In this document: in pieces, positions 35,801 to 47,800 of the stretch
How the letters are laid out: every line of letters begins with the position of its first letter
Numbering within the stretch: position 1 is the first letter of the stretch
The notes under the pieces: model-generated
What the model was told of the DNA's origin: nothing
Seen by the model: only the letters and a program-made list of their open reading frames with translations
The model's database searches: none
DNA from: Siphonodentalium dalli
Taxonomy: Eukaryota; Mollusca; Scaphopoda; Gadilida; Siphonodentaliidae
Length of the DNA stretch: 64,000 nt
Assembly: GCA_032622095.1 (NCBI GenBank)
Contig: CP136064.1
Location: forward strand, 248,159,827-248,223,826
Direction of reading: 5' to 3'
Translations under genes and position numbers: made by a program

Positions 35801-38800
35801 CCCCCCCCCCATATTGTCACGTTATGGAGAATATATTATAGAACAAACTCCACAACTCTTGGCATTACTACCCATCTTGATTGATATTCTGAACTCTCAG
35901 GGTGACATCAACCGCTGCACAGTCATCCCTAAAAAAATGCATCATGGTGACTTCAACACCAAGAGCTAGATCACAACCCGCCCCTACCCCAATCCCCAAT
36001 TTCTACAAATGTGACAGTATTACTTGATCACGACCTGCCTTCAATAAGTCGTGTATACATCAATTTAATAAGTTCTTTTGATTTGATTCAGAAAATTAAC
36101 CATATCTCCGATTATCATTTAGTAATTTTCACACATTGCAATTCGTGAAAACCACAACGAATCGGCTTTCCGTAGAATGGAGAATGGGTTTCCGTAGGCG
36201 ATCGTGCAGTTCAGCAGTATTTGTTAGTTTTGTTTATCGTCTATTACAAAAGTAATTTGCCTATATTTATTGACTATGTTCATAAATATTGCACATTAGC
36301 TTAACTATATTGACTTAGTGTTGTATTGCGACTATGAATTGTATCAAATACAGCGAATATTACTCAAAATCAAACGTAAGATTGACGGCAAAAGTGTCAA
36401 ATAGTCTTTTTCCACATGTTCAACATTAATTCTAATATTTCGTCAACCATTGCCAAATTGCGTAAGTTTGTGGCAATTGTGATGAATAACAGGGGGAATG
36501 GTGTTGTTGTTTTTGTTTTACCGTTGGTATTTATTTGGTATTTGATAATTGATCGTAATGAGCAAGTTAGCAGGCACAACAAGTGAAAACAAATCGTATT
36601 TTGTTCAAGTAAACATTAATCTCACGCGCGGGTTTATTAAAAATGTGGAATGACATTGAACGTGGAAACAGATATCTTTCGACACAAATATGCAATATTT
36701 TAACGCGCCCTTGCGTGAATATAGGGAAATTTTGAGAAGAGGTCCATATCAGAAATTAATTACCTTGGTCCATAGTATCTATATGTAAAGTATGGGACTT
36801 CTACTCAAAAGTGCATGATTTTTTTTCTTAACCGCTATACTAGTACTACTCACTGTGGTAAATCATCTGTCCCTTTGGCATGTTGACGTCTTTGAGGAAG
36901 ACACTTATTTGGTTAATTTCTGCATTACTACGAACATCATCTGGTAACCTGCAACAAATAAATAAAAAACAGTCATGGTATTTTTTTAAACACCTGCATC
37001 CAGACAATTATACAGGGGAAATCGGGTGAGGAAGGAGGTGAAAAAAATGTACTAGTATATATAATTTTATGAAATAAATTCATAAAGTTTCTCATGGTAT
37101 CTGCATAATGGTCTTTTGAGTACTTTTTATCCATGAGCTTTGAACACAAACATATTAAAATTTATGACTTCAAATAATAATAGATTGAATTTTGACCTGT
37201 GACAAACAGGATTGTCTTAAAAATTAATTTGTGCAGGGCTTGAGTGATCATATGCTTAACCCTTTCTATACTAATTACTCATTAACGAGTAGTTTCCTTA
37301 ATAAATGTTGAGATAATAAGTTCGACAAACGACATGAACATTTCCGCCAATAAATATGAATCTTTCAGCATCTATGTTATCTTTTCTTCTGACTGTTGTC
37401 TGCTAATTTATCCTTAAAACCCGTCCAAATGACAATAATATTACCATTCCAATGTATACCTTTATTACTGAATGGGAGAATCCATTTAGCAAAGAAAGGG
37501 TTTCATGCCAATCAAATATTGCGATCATATCCACAACATTTGTGCCATAGTTATCACCTGCTTTAACACAAAACATTTATTGCATATTTTGAGGTCGGTA
37601 TCAGGAAAGAATATCCAGACAGATACTGTCATCAATTATCTGAAAATTCTAAAGTCAGTCATCAAGAAAGGCAATGAAAAATGTGGATTATTCCCTGCCT
37701 TACCATACATATTTTAACCCTTTCATGACGGGAGTAGCGCTTGTGCAGCATTAAAGATCATGTACCAATGCATTCTCTAATATATGCAAGTCTCCCATAG
37801 GGAGCCTCGATATATATAAGAGAATTCACTGGCTTACAAGGTCGGTGTAAAAATATTGTTAGGCCAATGTATTCTCTTATATATGCAAGGCTCATTATGG
37901 GAGACTCACGTATATAAGAGAATGCATTGGCACAGGGTTTTCGCAAAATTTCAGGAAGCTCCAGACATGGAATGGTTTATAACCACAGGTATTGTTCCAT
38001 CCATCTCTTTAATGAGCCATGAAAAGTCATTGCTTTGATGAATACAAAAGTACAAAGAGTTGGATATCTGAATGATGGTATTAACCCTTTACCCAACAAA
38101 CCGGCCAAAACCGGCCAAATAAAGCTTCAACAGCCTAAATTATCTTGGGTCTGTCTCAATAAAACCATACAAATATGGATATCATTGGAACCGGCTCGTT
38201 GACCACATTGTGATGGTTACAGTTATGCCCTGTGCCAATGCATTCTCTTATATATGCGAGTCGACCATAGGTCGCCTCGCATATATAAGAGAATGCATTG
38301 GCCTAAAAAAACTCTTTTTTTAACACTTTTTACCATTTTTTTCTTACATTCTTTAACAATTTTATAATTTTTAATGTGTTAAGCCAATGCATTCTCTTAT
38401 ATATGCGAGGCGACCTATGGTCGACTCGCATATATAAGAGAATGCATTGGCACAGGGCCGTTCTGTTGGGTAAAGGGTTAAAGGCTGCTCAGAAGCTTGA
38501 ACAAGCCTGGATATTGTGTCTGACATTTGCAGAATGAGGTCCCCAGAGGGTGAATTTAGTGAGACAGACTCACTATATCCAGACTTTGAGTGAGTGCCAC
38601 AAAAAGTGCAGATGAATTCTTATTGTATTGGTATTGACCGCTTCACACATCTATTATATATTTTGGAACTTCTGTCTGTGTGTATGTATGTTTGTTATAG
38701 ACTCGAAAACAGCTCGACCGATCTGACTCAGATTTGTCATGTAGGCCTACTTCGATCACGGGAACAATATGGGTGGGTCCAGTTTCATGTGCGACCATGT

Positions 38801-41800
38801 CCTTGACCTCGCTCATATACGCTCATATAGGCATGTTTCTGGACCTCGACCGATCCGACTCAAATTGGTATGTAGGACTACTTTGATCCCGGAAACAATA
38901 TGGGTGGGTCCAATTTCACATGCGACCGTGTCCTTGACCTTGCTCATATACACTCATATAGGCATGTTTCTGGACCGATCGAACAATAAATGTCCAGACG
39001 CTGTATATTCTGCCCAAACATGGTGATCACAAAGAAATCCCTAAATAGCCCGGACGAAGTCGGGCACATCAGTTATATAATTTAACCTTTTGAACCCGTA
39101 ACACCGATATTTAGGTGCAAACGAACCATGACTATATCCCGTAACACCGATATTTCGATGCAGCAACAACATGACTAGGTAGCAAATTTATATATAGTAT
39201 AACGAGCATCAGACCCACTGATTTATATTTAAATGGCCCCCACATATGTCAGCGGGCCCATGGTGCATATGGAATGGTTGGCCGCTAGTATCGGGTAGAA
39301 ATATATGCGCATGCGCATAGCATATAATCTACAAAAACATACAATATTTTAAGCAAACTGTGCCGCTATATTTACGGCATATAATTTTGTGTGTACAGAA
39401 CAGACATAATTTAGACACACAATTTCAGTTTAAATTACCCTCGCGTATATTAATCAGTGTTCTGCTACATATGGGGAACGGTCAATCGCATATGAAGTTA
39501 ATTTATTCGCGCATGCGCAGACCAGCGCAATGACAAATAAATGGTTTATAACGTACTTACACATGACAAGCCCACTAATATATATTTGAATGGGCCTATT
39601 TGAAGTCAGCGCTGGTAAAGGTGTGTATATGGATTGACTGCCCACTAGGAACGGGTAGGAAATTATGCGCATGCGCGCAGGCTATAACTCATTTTTTTAA
39701 ATGCGTTTAAGTGAAATGTGGCGCAAAATATGACATAGTTGTTTGTTTCACATGTTAGTATAGTAGACACAATCTAGACAGCTTACTTGAACAATGTGGC
39801 AATGATATGTTACGAAAAATTACGTTGTTTCTGGTCTCTGTAATATAAGTCTCTGTTCTGCCACATGCGGGAAAAAGTCTATCTCATATTAAGTTGACTT
39901 ACTCGCGCATGTGCAGAGCATCGTATTTGCAAATAAACAATTATAGCATACCGATACATAATTTATGAATGCATATCATATATCGATATTATCTATGCAT
40001 GTGTGGTATCCAATAAGATAACACTTCCGATTTTTTTGGACAGTATAGGACGTACATAGTATATGGGATCCGAATGTGAATATGGATCACATGATGCATA
40101 CATGTAGTTTCACAAGAAACGTATGTTATGGACCAGGTCAGTGTCGAGAGATAGTTTCTATTTCGCACACTGAAAGCCTGCTGGTATTACTGTATGTAAT
40201 TATATTTGGAAAACAAGTCCTAATGATTTATGACCATACACACATGGGCCCCCAGCATGCAATAACTTGGCCAGTGTACTAGAAGTGAAGCAAGGTCAGA
40301 CCCAGTAGGTGTAGACACTAGCGCATGCGCATTGTTGGATTTTGCATTGCATTGCTACATAGGCCTACAGGCTATCTATAGCGCATATGCTTAGCAACCA
40401 TTGCTACCCTTCAATAAGATGATGGGTTGACGATTCTGGTCAAGTATATCTTAAATTTCACATTAGGATATTGGTCGCATCGAAACGCAATTCGCTGATG
40501 TATAATTACAACGTTATTTGTTTATCCTGCAAATTTTGGGTAGTTGCCTAGTAACCGTTTCTAAGGAGAGATCGGGTGGCAAAGTCTCCAGATCTTACAA
40601 TGATTAGTGGTACATGCATAGCATGCCTGTACAGTTTGAACATAACCAACACCATGCGACTAGACGCTGTCTAAATTAAGGCAAAACATACCACTGAATG
40701 GTTAGTGCAATGATGTCATTCATCATTTGCGGTATTTGCTTAGCAACCATTGCTACCCTTAACCCTTTACCCAACAAACCGGCCAAAACAAGCTTCAACA
40801 GCCTAAAATATCTTGGGCCTGTCTCAATAGAACCATACAAATATGGATATCATTGGAACCGGCTCCTTGACCACATTGTGATAGTTACAGTTATGCCCTG
40901 TGCCAATGCATTCTCTTATATATGCGAGTCGACCATAGGTCGCCTCGCATATATACGATAATGCATTGGCCTAAAAAAAATCTTTTTTTAACACTTTTTA
41001 CCATTTTTTCTTACATTCTTTAACAATTTTATAATTTTTAATGTGTTAAGCCAATGCATTCTCTTATATATGCGAGGCGACCTATGGTCGACTCGCATAT
41101 ATAAGAGAATGCATTGGCACAGGGCCCTTCTGTTGGTTAAAGGGTTAAATGGGATATTTGGTTCACTATTCTGGTCGAGTATATCTCAAATTTCATGTTA
41201 GGTTAATACCTACATCAAAATACGCAATCACTGGGGTTGAATTACGACGCTATAAGCTATATTTACATTTTCCAGTCAATTCCGGGTAGTTGCCTAGCAA
41301 CCGTTACCAAGGAGTTGCTGCGAGGCAAAGTCTCGCAATCTTATAATGATCGCTGATCCACGGGGGACAAACCTGTAAGTTTCAGACCTGTGTCACAATT
41401 TAAACATAATCAACACCATGCGACTAGATACTGCCTAATTTAAGCGGAAATACCACTGAGAGCCTCGGGTCAGGGTGTCGATCGCATTGGGGCGTCAGGG
41501 TTTAAAGGGTTAAATAGCATGGGAGATGACACTGTTCTACAGACTGAGTTATGAATTGTTGTTGACAAGTTCACTCACTTATTTGGATTTCTTTGAGATC
41601 TTGATCTGTAGCTGACTTCACTGATTGGGTATTCTCCCTTTGGTTCTGAAAATGCAAGTGCATAGAGGAAACAATAAACTGGAACTTTCTGACTGATACT
41701 TTTTGCAGAAGCGGTGAATTTAAGGCCAAATTTTGAATAGAGTTTTGTGTAATTTTGATGATATCTCAGTTTCCCTGTTTGAATAGAGAAAAATGGTTAA

Positions 41801-44800
41801 AAATGGTCATCAAATCCAATGGATGTATTATGTTAGAACTGAATTACATCTCTCTGCAGATTAACAAGATATCACAGTGGATCAACGGACACAAACGAAA
41901 ACCGGAAGTCTCAGAGTCCGAAGCGAGGAATTTGTGTTGTCAAAGTTTGCAGACACTTTCTGACACCGCTTTTGCTGCTAATAAACACATTTAGACACAA
42001 CTTCTAAATAGTTTAAGGTAAGTGAATATTTTGTCACTAATATTCGACAACCAACGATTAGTTAGAATCAGTTGTCAGTGCTCAACACGGAAAAAATGCA
42101 ATTTAACCATCGCCTCGCGACGATTTCTTCCACAAAATATCCCAAATTTCAAAGCGGGTACATGTATATAAATTGGAAATTTGGAATACTGAGACATTCC
42201 ATGACAATACTCTATAGATGCATTTGTGATAGGAGGACAGACTTTTCGATCGGTATAATGGTTGTGGCGAAAAGTGGCTGAGATGATTGTGAAAATTTAC
42301 ATTTTCTGAGATATTTTGTGGAAGAAATCGTCGCACGGCGATGATTAAATTGCATGTTTTCCGTGATAGAGCACTGATAGCTGATTCTAACTGATCGTCG
42401 GGTGTCGAATATTAGTGACGAAATATTCACTTACCTTAAACTATTTAGAAGTGGTATCTAAATGTGTTTATTAGCAGCAAAAACAGTGTCAGAAAGTGTC
42501 TGCAAACTTTGACAACACAAATTCCTCACCTCGGATTCTGCGACTTCCGGTTTTCATTTGTGTCCGTTGATCCACTGTGATCACACTATAACAATAACTA
42601 TCTACAAAACTCTTACAATGATTTGTCAACAAACATCATTAATCATTTAGTAAGTTCATATATTTTAGTCTGCATATGATTTTTAGAAAATCTTCCAATG
42701 CTTTGACATTTTCTAATGTTTACCGTCAAATATTTATTAGACTTTGAATCATATTGGACTAATTAGACTTTTATCTGTAATTCCACTGTAAAAGTAATGT
42801 TTACATAACAATGGTTTTGACATGCAAAATATCATTACAGGAGAGTTCTTAACCCTTTGAGTACCAGGTCGATTTTTGTATCAACCCATATACCCTGTGC
42901 CAATGCATTCTCTTATATATGCGAGACGACCATAGGTCGCCTCGCATATATAAGAGAATGCATTGGCCTAACAATTTTTTTTTTTTTTTTTTTTTTTTTT
43001 ACAATTTTAATAATTTATTTTTATATTCTTTAACAGACTTATTTTGTAGGTTTAGAGCCTTTTATCATAAATGATATAACTTTGATTGAACCCACTTCAA
43101 AGACCTTGAGTCACTTTAATTAATTAAGATCATGGATCATCATCTCACCTTCACTAGCTATTGTGAGGTTATCTCGACTGTTGAAGCAGCTCATCGTCGC
43201 GCTTTCCTGGACACCAGAGTCACTGCCTGTTTCCAGGTCATTAATGTCGCTGAAAGAGATGTAGTACAATCAATCGTAATTACTCAGTGTAAAATTATGT
43301 ACAGGGGTTTACATATTAACAGAAAATAACAAAATTACCATTAGCCCTTCATCTAAATTCATTATTAAACTTTGTAAATGATATGGCGTTATAATGCATG
43401 TCCATATAAGTTAACATCAGTTTTTTATGTCAGAGCCAGATAACCTTTTTTAGTGGCCTGGATTAATGTAATCCAATAAATGTGTGCAGTTAATGTAAAA
43501 TAAATGTACACTGCTTTACATATTAGCAGAAAATAACAAAATTACCATAAGCCCTTATCTTAATTCTTTTAAGCCACATGGCAGGTTGTGCTCCAAAATA
43601 CAAATAATATTTGAATTTTTCCCGGTATTGAAATAGGTAAATAAATATCTTATCTACCTTTCTTATCAGCATTCTGTAACATAAAACGACGCATTGAAGT
43701 AATGAAAAATGCAACTATGATGAGGTGTTTGGATCCCAAACAAAAAACAGCCACTTGCACGACATGGAACAGAAAATGCTATTCTATTCCTGATATGGTA
43801 GCAATAAAGAGCGTTTATCTGACTTTGGCGAAAAATTTAAAACGGCTAGAAAATGGCTGACTTTGGCAAGTGTTTTTCAAAGCATATGAAGCTGGCATAT
43901 CAATATTTCATGTATTTATCAACCTATCGTATCTGTCCCTCCAATTGACCCTTCCGCAGATCTCGTCATTATACAATCAGATAACGGCATCTATTCACTG
44001 AGAGCCTGTGTTATTTCCGGTAAGACATCATCGTATGTTTAATAGCGTAGCAACAGTAATATCGGTGGATCTCTGTTCAAATTAAACAGCATTTTTTGTA
44101 ATTAGCAAGATTATTAAATTTCATACAAAGAATCCGTGCATCTCCTTATCGTTTGGTGAAATACATATTGGTGTTATTTATGTTTTGCTTATGCTAGATT
44201 GTGACATTTGTGATTTTGATTTAAAATATATGTTATTCCAATGGAATAGTTATTGTGTTCTTATATCTGATTAATTGAAAATTGGAGTAGGCAGCTCACA
44301 TGAGGTGTCTTAATTCGCAGTTTGTGATCTGCAACTGATTATCGGATTACATAATACGGTAATGATATGCAAATGGAGTCTCATTCCCTATTCAATAAAA
44401 CCTTGTTTAACAGCTAGGATCATGTCATGCTAATCACCTTGTTACTGAGTCTGCCAAATTTCGAGAGTGTCACTTACATCCTGGCTGCATTAGCCATGGC
44501 GTGTGAACTAATTGATTTATAATATGTGTCGTCTTAATGACAGGTCTACCTAGAATCATCAAGGCTGATCGCACATGGAACATACCGCAAGTGAACAGCG
44601 ACCACTGCACTTGCCTGGGGGATCCTTGGATGACAAGCTTGAACGCTGGGGTTTACTTCAGTTTAAAACTGTTCTGGTTTTTATTCATAAAAAAATGTAT
44701 TATAGTATTTTACCGAATACACACATATGCCGATCCACAAACCGATAATGCATGACGTAATTTTAGAATTTCTGAAAGTTTTATAAATAAAAATAAATCA

Positions 44801-47800
44801 AAACAGACTCAGTATGTATCAGCACGAATTTGTATCATTTCGAGTGGTGGTTACAGAACAGTAAATTGCGCCCGTTTAGGGGTTGATTCAAAATGCGATT
44901 ATGTGACCCAACCAGACAAGATGCTAATTTGTGTTGACAAGCACAATGAAAGTGGTGATAATAAATGTTCTTAAGTTTAAATCGTCATTTTAACTCAAAA
45001 ATCCCGTTATGAACACACTATTGTAATACTTTACAATTAGGGAAACGCCACGAGCAGACTTGATGTCACGCATAATCTCTGAATGGGGGGGGGGTGTGAG
45101 ACAAACGTTCTAAACGTCGTGGGCATGACGTTTAAATTGACCTGGTGTGAACTTTCATTTTTCCTCTGGCTTCGGGGACATTTCGCTCCAACAAACAGTT
45201 TATGTTCCAATTTATTTATTGACACGTTGTGATCGTAACCTTCGCTATATTATCTGAAACTTTACTCACAGGATTTTAAAGATGTATCCACCGAATTAAA
45301 ATAGAATTTATCGAAATAATCCGGCATATCCAACAGAGCTCCTATACACGGCTTCACAGTTTCACTCATATTTACCACTTGTTTGTCTTACCGCAGCTAG
45401 CTCTATGAAATAATTAGCCGTGGGCGAGGTTATCGGCCGCTGGCGGAAAGGTGAATTTACGTTGATAAAATTTGGAGGTTCAAATGAGCCATGTTCGTTC
45501 AAACTTTGTAAACGAGATGGCATAATAAGTCATGTCCATATAAGTTAAATTTTTTATGTCAGAGCCAGCCAACTAAAACATTTAATTGGTATTTTTTGTG
45601 TGGCCTCGATTAATGTAATCCAAGAAATATGTGCAGTTAAAAACTCCAACTAACCTGGTATCATCCTCCATTGGATTTCTGACATAAATGGCGGATTGCA
45701 GCAGGTACTTCACAGCCGAGACGTTTCCTTCTAAACACGCCTCCATCAGAGGTGTATTTCCTTCTTTGTCTCTCAAATTGTGGTCAAACCTTGTCTGAAA
45801 TTACAATTAATTGTTTAGTTTATTACAAAACAAAGTTTAAGTCTCTGACAGTCAAAAAGGAAGTAATATTAAAACAAGAGGTGTGCACTTGAGTGCTAGC
45901 ATACCCCCACCGTGGCAAATTCAACCCGCATTATCCGTATACCCAACAAAAACGATTTTTAACTTTAAAGAAAAATTTGGATTAATAATTTTGATAAGTC
46001 GAAAGGCCCATAACTTTGGGAAAAATCATTGGATCAAACTCAATTCGAACTTGACCTGTATTTTTATATGAACGACCCACAAAAAAAAACAGAATTTCCA
46101 ATTAAACAATCCAAACTTGAGTTAGCATCCGGAAACCAAAGAAAAAACAAGAACAATTGAAAAGTCGAAAAGCCCATAATTCTGAGAAAAATCATCGGAT
46201 CAAACTCAAATTCGAACTTGACCTGTATTTTGATATCATTGACTCACACAAAAACGGAATTTTCAATTGAAGTCGAAAAAAGTCGATTACTCTAGAAAAA
46301 ATCATCGGATCAAACTCAAATTCGAACTCAACCTGTATCTTGATATGACTGATCTACAAAAAAATGGTATTTGCAATTAAAGGATCCAAACTTGAGATAT
46401 CATCCGGAAACCGAAAAAGTGAGAAAATGAGGCGTAACTTTAAAAAAAAAAGAGAGAGGCAGTCCTAAGGACATTGCATACAAACAATTATTGAAATTGG
46501 TTCATAGTTGTTCGAGTTATGAGGTCGGACGGACTGACGGATGGATGGTACGATGGACAGACGGATGGTACAACGGACACACAGAGGGAGAAAGCGTAAC
46601 GGACAGACGCAGTCAATCCAGTATATCCCCCATTTTCTTCGAAAGTGGGGGTATAATGACTGAATTTATCCTAACAATGAGTTTGTCTGAAACAAAACTA
46701 GAATATTACTTTGTGATATCATTTTATAATATGCTATACATATTCTTTTAGTGGGTCATTCTCAATATTTTACTAGCTTTATAAAGATGGTCTATCTCTT
46801 CCTAAATACGTTTTATATAGTTTCTGGGGTATAAAATAATAACATGAGTGGACGATACATGTCCGGAAATGCTACAATAAATTATTATTGATTTTATATA
46901 AAAAATTTCTTATATAATGTGATAATTAATTGGGACATTTTTTCATTATTATTTTTAAAACAGGCTTCATGAAACGTTCAGGTGATCTCAGATAGAGATA
47001 GAGTTCTCTATCTTACTGATAGAGTTCTCTATCTTACTAAACTCTGAACATTTACGCGAGCCATAAAATGTCCCAAATAAATGGTATGTATCATACCAGT
47101 AAATATGAAATCAATGAATTGATAGAAGTGTTTCCGGACAGGGATCTTCAATTCACATTTATTATTTTATGTCCACGAAACTATATTAAACTTGTTAGGC
47201 CAAAAAAAAAAGGGTTTTGATTCTCGGGCATAGCCGCGTCTGGAAAAAAGGCCCGCGTTGAAGCATTTTATTACGATTTTCAAATTGACCGATGCTGTCA
47301 AATGATAACACGAAAAGGAACTAGAAAAGAGAAATTAGTTATGTTTCAAACATCGAATATGATAGACATACAATGGTGTATGTGTTGGTATTCAACAACA
47401 GACACTAGGCAACGATAACTACCAGGTATATTGTCACCACAAGCTGCCCAAACCCCAAGTTTATTAAGTCAAATGTGTTTCCGTGCTGTAAACAATTATG
47501 TGATTTCCAATTTCGGGAATGCAAACCGGAAAGAAATATGGTGCGTATTGGCGATGTGTATGCTGGTTTAATTTAATAGTATTTGAAGTTTTTATGGCTA
47601 GCATGTATAGTTACTATAGTATAGATGGATAAATATTAAAGTATATAGATAGATATAAAATGTATAATCCCGATTTAAACTTTGATTATTTTAGTTCCGT
47701 TTCCGTCTTTGTTGTATTCCGTGTTTTATATACGCAGTAACAGAGAACGAGAATCGAACGGACCTCAAACAAATCTGTCCATGTGTATTCTCTTTAATTA

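Larger units (their letters stand above)
39082..41513. mobile_element. 2.4 kb TTAA-bounded element with internal tandem repeats
   Basis: The left end TTAACCTTTTGAACCCGTAA and the right end, read inverted, TTAACCCTTTAAACCCTGAC are similar and both start at TTAA. Inside are two to three units of about 350 bp each holding an alternating GCGCATGCGCA-type tract (39311, 39509, 39664, 39903, 40321) and two units of about 370 bp starting GCTTAGCAACCATTGCTACC. The second of these is split by a complete MITE at 40759-41148. No transposase. Confidence 0.7.

Noticed and set aside
35709-35969. 86-codon + strand open frame with a region ending LLALLPILIDILNSQGDINR
   Set aside because: It includes a C run that is likely to vary in length, lies inside a mobile element and has no recognisable homolog. 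It could be an old captured fragment but I cannot support it.
1-47728. Giant transposon bounded by the inverted 500 bp repeats
   Set aside because: The interval includes the 3' end of one gene and part of another, has no capsid, polymerase or integrase genes, and no target duplication can be tested at the left edge.
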